From Arhodomonas sp051195215 (GTDB taxonomy: Bacteria; Pseudomonadota; Gammaproteobacteria; Nitrococcales; Nitrococcaceae): DNA of 64,000 nucleotides. How positions within the stretch are numbered: position 1 is the stretch's first letter; every line of letters starts with the position of its first letter. The translations under genes were made by a program, and so were the position numbers. The notes under the pieces are model-generated. The model was not told the origin of the DNA. It did not search any database and was given only the letters and a program-made list of their open reading frames with translations. Below, piece by piece: positions 34,108-44,470 of the stretch. The stretch covers positions 56,680-120,679 of the forward strand of contig NZ_JBNAZM010000012.1 of assembly GCF_051195215.1 (NCBI RefSeq). Reading direction: 5' to 3'.

Positions 34108-35889
34108 CTACAGCTCGCCGAGCACCGCCGCCGTCGCCGTCTCGGCGACGGCGCCAGCGCCGGCGCGCACGGCGGTCGCGTGGGTCGCCGCCCGCGGCAG
34201 CAGGTGCGCGCTATAGAACCGCGCCACGTCAATCCGGGCGCGATGGAACGCATCGCCGCCATCACCGCGGTCGGCGGCGGCACGAGCGCCGCGCCCCAAC
34301 AGCCACCCGCCGCAGACATAGCCGGTCTGCATCAAAAGCGGCCAGGCTACGGATCCGGCAGCGACGGCATTCCCGCGGGTCTGCGTGAGGACCCAGTCAG
34401 TCGTGCGGCGCAGCTCTGAGATCGCGGCGACCAGGCCGGCGCCGAGTGTGGAGAGATGCTCGTGTGTCGCGTCGGCGAGCGCATCGGCATCGACCGCCAT
34501 GTCATCGAGCAGGGCACGCATCGCCTCGCCATCATCGCGCAGCAGCTTGCGCCCGAGGAAGTCATTGGCCTGAATGCCGTTGGTGCCCTCGTAGATGGGT
34601 GAAATCCGCGCGTCGCGCAAGTACTGCGCTGCGCCGGTTTCCTCGACGTAGCCCATGCCCCCGTGTACCTGTATACCCAGGGAGGCGGCCTCGACACCGA
34701 GCTCCGTACACCATGCCTTGACCACCGGCGTCAGCAGATCCACCCGGCGCTGGGCGCGGTCGCGGCTGAACCGCTCGGGGCCACGCCTGGCATGATCGCC
34801 GGCCGCCGCCACGGCATAGGTGAGCGAGCGGGTGGCTTCAGCGATGGCCTTCATGGTGAGCAGCATACGGCGCACGTCCGGGTGCCCGACAATGGTGGCG
34901 TCACCGCAGGCGGTCTTCCCCTGCACGCGCTCCCCGGCGAACGCGGCGGCGAGCTGATAGGCGCGCTCGGCTACCGCCACGCCCTGTGCCCCGACCTTGT
35001 GCCGGGCCTCGTTCATCATGGTGAACATGTACTCGAGTCCACGCCCCTCCTCGCCGACCAGGTCGCCGATGGCACCATCGCCTTCACCGTAGACCATGGT
35101 GCACGTCGGGCTGGCGTGAATCCCGAGCTTGTGCTCGATCCCAGCGCAGCGCATGTCGTTGCGCTCGCCTGGGTTACCTCGGGCGTCCGGCAGGTACGCC
35201 GGCACGATGAACAGTGACAGTCCCTTCACGCCGGCGGGTGCGTCAGGGGTGCGGGCGAGCACCAGGTGGACGATGTTTTCCGCCATGTCGTGCTCGCCCC
35301 AGGTGATGTATATCTTCTGGCCGAAAAGCCGGTATCGCCCGCCGTCGGGCACCGCCCGGGTGCGCACCGCGGCCAGGTCGGAGCCCGCCTGCGGCTCCGT
35401 AAGGTCCATGGTGCCCGTCCAGCGCCCCTGCACCAGCGGTTCCAGGTAAGTCTTCTGCTGCTCGTCCGTCCCGCGCTGGGCCAGCAGATCGATGGCGCTC
35501 GCCGTGAGCAGGGGGCACAGGCCGAATGCCATGTTCGCCGACTGCCACATCTCCTGCGTCGCCGTCGCCACCAGCGCCGGCAACCCCATACCACCATGAG
35601 CTTCGTCACAGGCCACGGCGTTCCAGCCGCCTTCCACGAAGGCCTGGTACGCCTCGGCGAAGCCGTCGGGCGCAACCACGCGCTCGCCTTCCAGCCGCGC
35701 CCCCTGCCGATCACCGCTGGCGTTCAGCGGAGCCAGCTCCGTACCGGCGAACCGGGCCGCCTCATCGAGAATGGCGGCGACGGTCTCCGGGCTCGCCTCG
35801 CCGTAACCGGGCAGCTCGGCGATCGCTTCCAGACCCAGTACCTCTTCCATGAGAAAACGCATATGCCGCGTGGGGGCGTCGTACGTCAT
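34108..35889 (-). CDS. Acyl-CoA dehydrogenase, DmdC-like long form
   Basis: The 593-residue flavoprotein matches the longer acyl-CoA dehydrogenase group that includes 3-methylmercaptopropionyl-CoA dehydrogenase (DmdC). Visible are the substrate loop MDLTEPQAGSDLAAVRTRA, KIYITWGEHDMAENIVHLVLAR, the FAD region EARHKVGAQGVAVAERAY, and the catalytic-base region ISPIYEGTNGIQANDFLGRKLL with the catalytic Glu of IYEGTNGIQ. A C-terminal extra domain (about 465-590) is also typical. It oxidises an acyl-CoA, perhaps in fatty-acid breakdown; DMSP degradation is possible but has no support from neighbours. It converges on the ClC gene with 14 bp between. Confidence 0.92.
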   Translation of the reverse strand: MTYDAPTRHMRFLMEEVLGLEAIAELPGYGEASPETVAAILDEAARFAGTELAPLNASGDRQGARLEGERVVAPDGFAEAYQAFVEGGWNAVACDEAHGGMGLPALVATATQEMWQSANMAFGLCPLLTASAIDLLAQRGTDEQQKTYLEPLVQGRWTGTMDLTEPQAGSDLAAVRTRAVPDGGRYRLFGQKIYITWGEHDMAENIVHLVLARTPDAPAGVKGLSLFIVPAYLPDARGNPGERNDMRCAGIEHKLGIHASPTCTMVYGEGDGAIGDLVGEEGRGLEYMFTMMNEARHKVGAQGVAVAERAYQLAAAFAGERVQGKTACGDATIVGHPDVRRMLLTMKAIAEATRSLTYAVAAAGDHARRGPERFSRDRAQRRVDLLTPVVKAWCTELGVEAASLGIQVHGGMGYVEETGAAQYLRDARISPIYEGTNGIQANDFLGRKLLRDDGEAMRALLDDMAVDADALADATHEHLSTLGAGLVAAISELRRTTDWVLTQTRGNAVAAGSVAWPLLMQTGYVCGGWLLGRGARAAADRGDGGDAFHRARIDVARFYSAHLLPRAATHATAVRAGAGAVAETATAAVLGEL

Positions 35890-35911
35890 GCTGCTCTCCT
35901 CCCTTGCTGAA

Positions 35912-36775
35912 TCACTGGGATGGCATCGGCGGTACCAGCAATGCGGGATCGACCCGCCGGTCGAACCAGTTCATGCGCCAGTCGAGATGGGCGCCGGTGA
36001 CCCGGCCGCTCGCGCCCACCTCGGCGATCTTATCGCCCCGATTCACCCGCTCGCCCTCCTCGACGGTGATGCGGGAGAGATGCAGAAACGCCGAAGACAG
36101 GCCGTGGCCGTGATCCAGCAGCAGCGTTCCCCCGGAGAAGAACATGTCGTCATGGGTCAGGGTCACGACGCCGTCGGCGGGCGCGTTCACCGGGGTACCC
36201 ACGGGGGCCGCGATGTCGACCCCGTAGTGAGGGCGTCGCGGCTCACCGTTCAGGATCCGCTGGCTGCCGTAGACGCCGGTGATGGTGCCCTGTGTCGGCC
36301 ACTGCCAGCCGGAACGGTAATCGGTGCGGCGATCGTCGCGGTGCCGGGCTTCTCGCACCAGCGCCGCCTCACGCTTGATACGCTCCAGATCCCAGTCCTT
36401 CGGAGTGACCTTGCGATCCGGCAACCCGTCGATGCGCTGGATGTCATAGCCGCGCTGGCCAACCGTGAGCTCGCGCCGCTCGCGCGTGCCGTCCGGCCAC
36501 TCCGCGACCACAGTCGCCTGCATCGGGGCATCGCGGCCGAAACCGATGATGAACCGCCCTGCGTCATCGATCCTGACTTCGCGCCCTGCGAATGACACGG
36601 TGGCATCGGCCGGCTCGACGTGGCCACGTAGCACCGATCCCTGCATGGGCTGCCCCTCCAGCGCCAGCGTGCCTGCGGCCGCGGGGGTCATGGCCATCGC
36701 CAGCGCCGCTGCCACCACCGCCGGGCAGCCGCGCCGCCAACGCATCTGAATCAAGGCAACCAATCTCGCCGGCAT
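35912..36775 (-). CDS. M23-family (LytM-type) metallopeptidase
   Basis: The 287-residue exported protein has a signal segment (about 1-34, ending AAAG), an Ig-like beta domain (about 35-110) and a C-terminal LytM domain. The zinc-site motif HYGVDIAAPVGTPVNAPADGVVT (HxxxD), a second His in FLHLSRI, and AHLDWRMNWF at the end are the normal ligands. M23 enzymes cut peptidoglycan cross-links; with all ligands present it is probably active. It is 22 bp upstream of the acyl-CoA dehydrogenase region and shares direction with the znu genes, but it is likely a separate unit. Confidence 0.92.
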   Translation of the reverse strand: MPARLVALIQMRWRRGCPAVVAAALAMAMTPAAAGTLALEGQPMQGSVLRGHVEPADATVSFAGREVRIDDAGRFIIGFGRDAPMQATVVAEWPDGTRERRELTVGQRGYDIQRIDGLPDRKVTPKDWDLERIKREAALVREARHRDDRRTDYRSGWQWPTQGTITGVYGSQRILNGEPRRPHYGVDIAAPVGTPVNAPADGVVTLTHDDMFFSGGTLLLDHGHGLSSAFLHLSRITVEEGERVNRGDKIAEVGASGRVTGAHLDWRMNWFDRRVDPALLVPPMPSQ

Positions 36776-36811
36776 CGGGGTCTCTCCTCGCGCTTATGGA
36801 CTCGTGTCCGA

Positions 36812-37654
36812 CTATACGGCAGCGGACCCTGGACGACCACGAAGCCCTACCAGCGCGTGACCCAGCAGCGAAAGCACATACAGGCCACCGAGCGTGAGCA
36901 CGATGGTCGCGCCTGCGGGCCAATCCGGCCCCCACGCGATGGCCAGTCCCGCGTACCCGGAGCCCGCGGCGACGACCGTCGACAGCGCCATGATGGCCCC
37001 CAGGGAACGCGCCCACTGCCCAGCAATGGCGGCCGGCAGGCTCAACAGAGCGACCAGCAGGATGAGCCCCACGATCTGCACCAGGATGACCACGGTCAAT
37101 GCCACCAGGCACAGCAACAGCAGATAGAAGAAGGTGACGTTGAGACCGCGCAGCCTGGCGAACTCGGCATCGAAACAGACCGCCACGAGCTGGCGGTAGA
37201 AGAGCAGGATCACCACCGCCATGGCTACATCCAGCGCCACCATCAACCATAGCTGCGCGTCGCTGACGAGCAGAATGTTGCCGAAGAGATAGCCGAGAAG
37301 ATCGGCACGATAGCCATCGGTCTGGGAGATGAAAAGAATGCCCACGGCCATGCCGCCGGACCACAACGCGCTGATGAGCATGTCCTCATGGGCCCGCAGG
37401 TGCAGATGCACCCAGCCGATGACCAGCGCGGCGACCAGCGATGCAATCAGGGCGCCGGCCATGGGATCGCCGCCGAAATACCATGCCACTCCCATGCCGC
37501 CGAGCACCGCGTGCGCCACCCCGCCAGCGAGGTAACCGATACGGCGCACCACCACGAACGGCCCCACGAGCCCCGAGGCAAGGCTCGCCAGCGCGATTCC
37601 CAGGACCGCGTACTGCATGAACCGCTGGCCCAGCAGCGCGTCAATGAACGCCAT
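36812..37654 (-). CDS. znuB: Zinc ABC transporter permease
   Basis: The 280-residue integral membrane protein has about eight membrane segments of the ABC-3 family (GPFVVVRRIGYLAGGVAHAVLGGMG, then LLVALLSLPAAIAGQWARSL). It completes a cluster with the ATPase (14-bp overlap), the solute-binding protein and a Fur-family regulator. I placed the start at the ATG at 37654, which overlaps the end of znuC; upstream in-frame codons are not conserved. Manganese or zinc are the usual substrates; the Zur-type box upstream of the cluster favours zinc. Confidence 0.93.
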   Translation of the reverse strand: MAFIDALLGQRFMQYAVLGIALASLASGLVGPFVVVRRIGYLAGGVAHAVLGGMGVAWYFGGDPMAGALIASLVAALVIGWVHLHLRAHEDMLISALWSGGMAVGILFISQTDGYRADLLGYLFGNILLVSDAQLWLMVALDVAMAVVILLFYRQLVAVCFDAEFARLRGLNVTFFYLLLLCLVALTVVILVQIVGLILLVALLSLPAAIAGQWARSLGAIMALSTVVAAGSGYAGLAIAWGPDWPAGATIVLTLGGLYVLSLLGHALVGLRGRPGSAAV

Positions 37655-38402
37655 CGCCACCTCCGTGCACGTGATCGACGTGGGCATGATCCACGACCCG
37701 AACGGGGTGGCCGTAGAGGCGTTCCAGCACCCCCTCGTCCAGCGGTTCGGCGGTATGGCAGACAAGGCTGCGATTGAGGCAGGCGACGTGTGAAACGTAT
37801 TCGCTCACGAAACCGATATCATGACTCACTACGACGATGGTCATGCGGCGGTTGAGCGCCTTCAGCAGATCGAAGAGATCGCGTTCCGCACGAGGGTCGA
37901 TGTTGGCCGTGGGCTCGTCGAGCAAGAGCATACGCGGGCGCACGGCGAGCGCCCGGGCGATGAGCACGCGCTGGAGTTGGCCGCCGGAGAGCTGGGAGAC
38001 CGACCGGTCGGCGAGCGGCCCCATCTCCACCTCGGTCAGGGCCTCATCGGCGATGCGTCGGTCCTCGCGCGCGTAACCGGGCCCGAACTGCCATGGGCGC
38101 AGACGGCCCTGGCGGACGACCTGACGCACGCTTATGGGGAAGTCCCGTGGAAAAGCCGCATGCTGCGGCACGTAGCCAATGTGCCGGCTCGCCCGCCGCG
38201 GCGGCATGCCGAGCACCCGCACGCGGCCACGCATCGGGTCGATGAGGCCCAGCACGGCCTTGAGCAACGTGCTCTTGCCACTACCGTTGGGCCCCACCAG
38301 GCCGAGGAACTCGCCGTCGCCCACGGTCAGTGACACGTCGACTATCGCGGCGCGTCCGTCATAGCCGGCTGTCACGCCGTCGAGCTCGATGGCACCGGTC
38401 AC
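37641..38402 (-). CDS. znuC: Zinc ABC transporter ATP-binding protein
   Basis: The 253-residue ATPase has Walker A GPNGSGKSTLLKAV, the Q-loop YVPQHAAF, signature LSGGQLQRVLIARAL, Walker B MLLLDEPTANID and the switch His in VVVSHDIGFV. The tail VVDHAHVDHVHGGGDGVH is His-rich, as often in zinc transporters. It overlaps znuA by 4 bp and znuB by 14 bp, so the three are translationally coupled. Confidence 0.95.
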   Translation of the reverse strand: MTGAIELDGVTAGYDGRAAIVDVSLTVGDGEFLGLVGPNGSGKSTLLKAVLGLIDPMRGRVRVLGMPPRRASRHIGYVPQHAAFPRDFPISVRQVVRQGRLRPWQFGPGYAREDRRIADEALTEVEMGPLADRSVSQLSGGQLQRVLIARALAVRPRMLLLDEPTANIDPRAERDLFDLLKALNRRMTIVVVSHDIGFVSEYVSHVACLNRSLVCHTAEPLDEGVLERLYGHPVRVVDHAHVDHVHGGGDGVH

Positions 38403-39337
38403 CGAAGCGCCTCGGCCAGGGCGTCGCCAGCGCGTTCGAGGTTATCGATGTAATCGGCCGCCAGCGGGTCCATGGCGATCACCTGCGCGTCGATGGCATC
38501 GGCGACGGCGTGCGCATGGCGCTGGCTGAACTGATCCTGCACGAACACCGCGCTCACGTCGGCCTCCCTGGCCTCGCGAATGAGCTCGTCGAGCGAGGCG
38601 GCGCCGGGCTCATTGCCGCCGCTCTCGATGGCGACCTGCTCAAGGCCGTAGGCGTCCGCGAAGTACCCCCAGGATGGGTGGAACACGACGAAGCGTCGGC
38701 CCTTGTAGGGCGCGAGTCGCTCGCCGAGCTCGCGATCCAGCGCCCGGAGACGGTCGATATACTCGGCGGCGTTGCGCTCGTAGCCCGCCCGCCCGTCCGG
38801 GTCGGTCCGCGCCAGGGCGTCGCGAATGCTTTCCACCATCGCCACGGCATTGCGGGGCGACGTCCAGATGTGGGGATCGGCCACTTCACTGGGCACCCGT
38901 CCTTCCGGCATTGCTTCGACGACCTTCTCGGTGTCCGAGGCCTGGGTACTGTCGTCTCCGGCTTCCCCGGCATGCTTGTGGCCACCGATGGGACGCAGCT
39001 TGATACGCTCGCGAAGGTCCACCACGGTCAAGCTGGGTGAGGCGGCCCGCAGGCGCGTCATCCAGGCCTGCTCGAACGGCACGCCGACGCGAACGAACAG
39101 CTCCGCATCACCCAGCGCAGCGAGCTCGCGCGGACTCGGATCGAAAGTCGCGGGACTCTGTCCCTGCTTGACCAGGGAGGTGACCGCCACCCGGTCACCG
39201 CCGACCCGCTCGACGAAGGTCTTCACCGGAACGATGCTGGTATAGACAGTGACCGGTTCTGCGTGTGCCACCCCCGGACCGACGAGGCACGCGGCGATGA
39301 CACCCGTTACCCAGCGCCGGAGTCGACTGCTCACCAT
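38399..39337 (-). CDS. znuA: Zinc-binding periplasmic protein
   Basis: The 312-residue protein has a signal peptide (about 1-26, ending AHA) and the cluster-A1 substrate-binding fold: VTVYTSIVPVKTFVERVGGDRVAV at the start, ligand-type His in the DPHIWTSPRNAV and FHPSWGYFADAYGL segments. The metal-binding loop (GGHKHAGEAGDD) is short and only weakly His-rich compared with E. coli ZnuA. It is the first structural gene after the Fur-family regulator, 92 bp downstream. Confidence 0.93.
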   Translation of the reverse strand: MVSSRLRRWVTGVIAACLVGPGVAHAEPVTVYTSIVPVKTFVERVGGDRVAVTSLVKQGQSPATFDPSPRELAALGDAELFVRVGVPFEQAWMTRLRAASPSLTVVDLRERIKLRPIGGHKHAGEAGDDSTQASDTEKVVEAMPEGRVPSEVADPHIWTSPRNAVAMVESIRDALARTDPDGRAGYERNAAEYIDRLRALDRELGERLAPYKGRRFVVFHPSWGYFADAYGLEQVAIESGGNEPGAASLDELIREAREADVSAVFVQDQFSQRHAHAVADAIDAQVIAMDPLAADYIDNLERAGDALAEALR

Positions 39338-39429
39338 TTGACTGCTCTCCTATGCAGACACCCTTGAATTCACGTTACGTCATGTTGGCGACGACAGTGG
39401 GCCGCGGGAAGCGGTACCGGCTCCAGGCC

Positions 39430-39921
39430 TCACCCGGCGGCTGTGCACTGCGGACACAACCCCGCCAGCTCCACCGTCTGGTGCCGCAGACGGAACCCCA
39501 GATCGGCAGCCCGCTCACAGAGCAACCGATCGACTTCCGGATCATTGAGCTCCGCCACTGCCTCGCAACCAGTACAGATCAGGAACTGCCCGGCATGGCG
39601 GCGCTCGGGAGCCGCACAGCCGACAAAGGCATTGCGTGACTCGAGACGGTGTACGAGCCCTTCGGCGATGAGGAAATCGAGGGCGCGATAGACCGTCGGA
39701 GGCGCAACCGGGCGCTGCGCGCTGGAGAGGGCCTGAATGAGGTCGTACGCTTTCGCCGGTCGGTGACTCTGCCAGACGAGCTCGAGCACCCGCCGACGCT
39801 GGGGGGTAAGCCGGACCCCGCGCTCGCGGGAGAGTCGCTCGGCGCGCGCCAGCGCGTCAGCCACGCAATCACCGTGATCATGGTCGGCGGCGGGAAACGG
39901 CGGCACTGGCGTCGAACTCAC
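39430..39921 (-). CDS. zur: Fur-family regulator, probably Zur
   Basis: The 163-residue protein has the Fur helix-turn-helix (LTPQRRRVLELVWQSHRPAKAYDLIQAL, VAPPTVYRALDFLIAEGLVHRLES) and two CxxC structural zinc motifs, FLICTGCEAV and LCPQC. The N-terminus carries HDHGDC. Zinc-type specificity is suggested by position at the head of znuACB and by a Zur-like box just upstream. It is probably co-transcribed with the transport genes and autoregulated. Confidence 0.9.
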   Translation of the reverse strand: MSSTPVPPFPAADHDHGDCVADALARAERLSRERGVRLTPQRRRVLELVWQSHRPAKAYDLIQALSSAQRPVAPPTVYRALDFLIAEGLVHRLESRNAFVGCAAPERRHAGQFLICTGCEAVAELNDPEVDRLLCERAADLGFRLRHQTVELAGLCPQCTAAG

Positions 39922-39948
39922 TGATGGGTTGCTCCGTCGGCTCCGGCA

Positions 39949-39969
39949 AAATGCTACGTTATAACTACC
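39949..39969. promoter_or_regulatory. Zur-like box
   Basis: The 21-base stretch starting AAATGCTACGTTATAAC matches the enterobacterial Zur consensus (GAAATGTTATANTATAACATTTC) at about 12 of 21 positions, mainly AAATG, TA and TATAAC, and contains the perfect palindrome GTTATAAC at 39958-39965. It is 28 bp upstream of the regulator start codon. Confidence 0.55.
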
Positions 39970-39973
39970 CAGC

Positions 39974-40012
39974 TGAAAAGGAAAGAACGCTGCCCGGTGA
40001 TCCGGGCAGCGT
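39974..40012 (-). terminator. Intrinsic terminator of the M4 protease gene
   Basis: ACGCTGCCCGG (39987-39997) and CCGGGCAGCGT (40002-40012) form an 11-bp perfect stem with a TGAT loop. On the minus strand it is followed by TCTTTCCTTTT, a U-rich tail. It lies 31 bp after the protease stop codon. Confidence 0.88.
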
Positions 40013-40042
40013 CGCTAAAGGCCAGTGAATGGCGAGGCGTAC

Positions 40043-41890
<1,848 letters not shown>

Positions 41891-42381
41891 ATTCTCCTGC
41901 CTCCTTGACGGTTTGGTCGTCCGCGGTCGGGACCACATTCGCCGACTGCACTTTTGGCGCCTGGCAATGTGATCCACCCCGTGGGCAACCGAAGGTCCGA
42001 CGCGCTGCCGGGTTTGGCCGTGCGCCGGGGAGGAGAGCCCGACGTCGCGAATTCAGGCCCTCGAACACTCACATAGGGAGAAGAGATTTCGAGTGGGGAT
42101 ATCACCTCCTTGTTTCCTGGCGGCTGACGGGTTTCATCCGTGACCCGGGTCGATGCACCAACGTCTATCGCATTGTCGTCGTCGCGGTAGCCGATGCATC
42201 GTTTTCGTTGACAACGACGCTAAATCCGATGAAACAAAAATTGATGTGAAACACATCACAAATTAAATAATTCGGGCACCGATATACAGTACGCCTCGAC
42301 CGCCGTGTGCGCGCTTACCGTCACGCTGAAACCATGATTTACCGCTGCGTGGCGACAGTTTCATTGACGGCACCGGCAGCA
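41891..42381. other. Long AT-rich promoter region upstream of the M4 protease
   Basis: These 491 bases hold no convincing gene. Bases 42185-42275 are unusually AT-rich for this chromosome and contain the CRP-type site listed separately. A stretch reading AAGGAGGTGAT on the minus strand at about 42104-42114 looks like a perfect ribosome site, but no good start codon and gene follow it. Confidence 0.5.
42245..42260. promoter_or_regulatory. CRP/Vfr-type site
   Basis: TGTGA-AACACA-TCACA matches the CRP consensus TGTGA-N6-TCACA perfectly, within a larger near-palindrome GATGTG-AAA-CACATC. It is about 355 bp upstream of the M4 protease start and 122 bp upstream of the thiamine-binding gene's stop codon end, so the protease is the likely target. 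Control of secreted proteases by cAMP-CRP is common; control here is inference. Confidence 0.75.
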
Positions 42382-42687
42382 TCATCCATCGCCGAGCCGT
42401 GAACGCACGCGCTCGAGCGTCTCCGCGAGGCCCTGTTCACGGTCGGTGCGCGTGCTAAGCTTGAGCGTGCTCGTAATCCGCACCGCCCCCATACCGTGCA
42501 CCACCTCGTGACAGCGCCGCACCGCGTCCATCACCGCCTCCCAGTCACCGGCGAGATTCGTGCCGTTGGCGTGCAGCTCCACTTCCAGGCCGGCTTCTTC
42601 CAGCACCTGCTGGCAGGCAGCGATGTAGGGTGACAGGGATATGCCCGATCCGATGGGGATCAGGCTCAGCTCAGCGTTGACGTGCAT
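42382..42687 (-). CDS. MTH1187-family thiamine-binding protein
   Basis: The 101-residue protein has the short ferredoxin-like fold of the MTH1187/UPF0045 family: VNAELSLIPIGSGISLSPYIAACQQVLEEAG and ELHANGTNLAGDWEAVMDAVRRCHEVVHGMGAVRI. Members bind thiamine or hydroxymethylpyrimidine. The conserved E and H of the start region are present. It is a single gene diverging from the glycine-zipper protein gene (99 bp between starts). Confidence 0.9.
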   Translation of the reverse strand: MHVNAELSLIPIGSGISLSPYIAACQQVLEEAGLEVELHANGTNLAGDWEAVMDAVRRCHEVVHGMGAVRITSTLKLSTRTDREQGLAETLERVRSRLGDG

Positions 42688-42785
42688 GACCGGACCTCCA
42701 GAAAGCGTCGTGACTCGTTCACGTTGGGTTAAGGGCTCCCGGACGAGAATGTCTAGCAGGAGCCCATGCCACAGGGAATACTGCC

Positions 42786-43310
42786 ATGAACCAGGTCACC
42801 AACGCCGCCCTCGCCGGTCTCCTCAGCATCGGCGTCGCTGCCCCGGCGATCGCCGGCGGTGGCTATGACTACGCCCGCGTCACCCAGGTAGAGCCGCTCA
42901 CCCGCACCGTGGAGGTGAGTACGCCGCAGCAGGAATGCTGGTACGAAACCGTCACACATCGCCAGGAACAGCGTGGCAACGACACTGCCGGGCTCATCGT
43001 CGGCGGCATCGTCGGCGGCATTCTGGGCAACCAGGTCGGCGGCGGTAGCGGCAAGAAGGTCGCTACGGTCGCCGGCACACTGCTGGGTGCCGGCGTCGGC
43101 CAGGAGCTCGCCGGCCGCGGCCACCCACGCGAGCGTGAGTGGACGCGTCGGGAGAGGCGCTGCGACACCGTTCATAACCGCCATTACGAGGAACGTACGA
43201 TCGGCTACCGCGTTCACTACCGCTATCATGGCGAGCACTACGTCACCGAGATGGACCGGCACCCGGGCGACCGCATCCGGGTCCGCCTGCAGGTGACCCC
43301 GGTGGAATGA
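42786..43310 (+). CDS. Glycine-zipper 2TM domain protein
   Basis: The 174-residue exported protein has a signal peptide (about 1-22, ending AIAGG) and a glycine-zipper segment (GLIVGGIVGGILGNQVGGGSGKKVATVAGTLLG at about 61-95) like SlyB and related outer-membrane proteins. A Cys before the zipper (QQECWYE) and a Cys later (RRCDTV) may form a disulfide; the C-terminal part is Arg/His/Tyr-rich and probably folds as a beta unit. Such proteins sit in the outer membrane or periplasm and often respond to PhoPQ-type systems, in line with the neighbouring two-component genes. Confidence 0.88.
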   Translation: MNQVTNAALAGLLSIGVAAPAIAGGGYDYARVTQVEPLTRTVEVSTPQQECWYETVTHRQEQRGNDTAGLIVGGIVGGILGNQVGGGSGKKVATVAGTLLGAGVGQELAGRGHPREREWTRRERRCDTVHNRHYEERTIGYRVHYRYHGEHYVTEMDRHPGDRIRVRLQVTPVE

Positions 43311-43376
43311 TCCGTGCGTTCGGCGGCGGCGTCCAAGAGACGACACCGAGCCGTGCGGGCCCGTGTGGAGCGGCCA

Positions 43377-43637
43377 ATGATTCGTACCCTCGCACTCGCG
43401 ACACTGATCGCCGTCGCCGGTGCGACGTCCGCCATGGATGTCGTGCTCGCGCAGAACCCTGGCGACCTGAGCCTCGATCAGGCGGTACGCCAGGTCGAGC
43501 GCCGCACCGGCGGCGAAGTGCTCAGTGCCGAGACGGTCACCACGGGCAACGGCACCCGGATCCACCGATTACGCGTACTCGTCGCAGAGGGCCGTGTCCG
43601 GATCATCGAGATCGCCGCGGGAGGCCAGCGTTACTAA
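43377..43637 (+). CDS. Small PepSY-domain protein
   Basis: The 86-residue protein has a signal peptide (about 1-23) and one PepSY-like unit: LSLDQAVRQVERRTGGEVLSAETVTTGNG and RVRIIEIAAGGQRY. PepSY proteins often sit next to OmpR-type two-component genes and may inhibit or sense proteases or cell-envelope state. I chose the ATG at 43377, preceded by GGAG seven bases away; an in-frame start at 43314 would add unconserved basic residues. Its last two codons and stop overlap the tip of an inverted-repeat element. Confidence 0.85.
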   Translation: MIRTLALATLIAVAGATSAMDVVLAQNPGDLSLDQAVRQVERRTGGEVLSAETVTTGNGTRIHRLRVLVAEGRVRIIEIAAGGQRY

Positions 43638-43786
43638 CCTTTCGACACGTATTGCCATGTCTCAGAGCCGTTGCGCGGCTTGTCGGCAAGACGCGTGAGC
43701 GCCGGCGTGGCAAGGCCACGTCAAGCGAGCGCGCCTCGCCCCCGAACCGCTCTGACACATGACAATACCTCTGAGAAGATTAGTAA
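43631..43786. repeat. 156-bp inverted-repeat element (MITE-like)
   Basis: The two ends form an imperfect terminal inverted repeat of about 42 bp (33 of 42 positions match): the left end starts TTACTAA, the right end finishes TTAGTAA, and both contain a TATTG-C/T-CATG core followed by CAGAGC. The element fills the space between the PepSY stop codon and the response-regulator ATG exactly; its tips contribute the TAA stop and the bases just before the ATG. One end of a second copy lies at 63916. No transposase is encoded. Confidence 0.8.
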
Positions 43787-44470
43787 ATGCGGGTACTGAT
43801 CATCGAGGACGAAGCGCCCCTTCGGGCCCATACCGCCGAGGCACTGGCCGCCGCCGGATTCGTGGTCGATCAGGCCGCCGACGGCATCGAAGGCCGTCAC
43901 ATCGCCCTCGACTATCCGGTGGACGTGGCCGTCGTCGACCTGGGTCTGCCGGGGATCGATGGCCTGGAGATCATCCGCGCGCTGCGCGCCGCGGGTCTGC
44001 GCTATCCCGTACTCATCCTCACCGCACGCGGACGCTGGCAGGACAAAGTGACCGGCCTGGAAGCCGGAGCGGACGACTACCTGGTCAAGCCTTTTCACAT
44101 GGAGGAGCTCATCGCCCGGTTACACGCGCTGCTCCGCCGGGCCGGCGGCTGGGCCGACCCGGTGCTGAGACATGGCCCCATAAGGGTGGATACGCGCACC
44201 GAGCAGGTGAGCGTCGACGGCACACCGGTGACCCTGACCGCTTATGAATACCGGTTGCTCGCCTACCTCATGCACCACCCGGGCGAAGTGCTTTCCAAGA
44301 CGCGCCTCATGGAGCACCTTTATGCCGACGACGACCAGCGTGACAGCAACGTCATCGAGGTGTTCATGCGCCGGCTTCGCCGCAAGCTCGATCCCACCGG
44401 AGCCCGGCAGCCCATCGAGACCCTGCGCGGGCGGGGATATCGCCTGAAGGACGCGGACGCCACATCGTGA
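43787..44470 (+). CDS. PhoP-like response regulator (OmpR family)
   Basis: The 227-residue regulator has a receiver domain with acidic pocket E7/D8, phosphorylation site D51 (VVDLGLPGIDG), T/S80 region and K101 (LVKPFHMEEL), and a C-terminal winged-helix (LTAYEYRLLAYLMHHPGEVLSK, HLYADDDQRDSNVIEVFMRRLRRKL). It resembles PhoP/QseB/PmrA. It is co-transcribed with the kinase gene (4-bp overlap). The upstream 156-bp repeat element forms its 5' region and may carry the promoter or affect readthrough from the PepSY gene. Confidence 0.93.
   Translation: MRVLIIEDEAPLRAHTAEALAAAGFVVDQAADGIEGRHIALDYPVDVAVVDLGLPGIDGLEIIRALRAAGLRYPVLILTARGRWQDKVTGLEAGADDYLVKPFHMEELIARLHALLRRAGGWADPVLRHGPIRVDTRTEQVSVDGTPVTLTAYEYRLLAYLMHHPGEVLSKTRLMEHLYADDDQRDSNVIEVFMRRLRRKLDPTGARQPIETLRGRGYRLKDADATS

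Noticed and set aside
42104..42114. Sequence like the 16S rRNA 3' end or a perfect ribosome-binding site upstream of the M4 protease
   Set aside because: No other rRNA sequence is nearby, and no plausible gene starts at the right distance.
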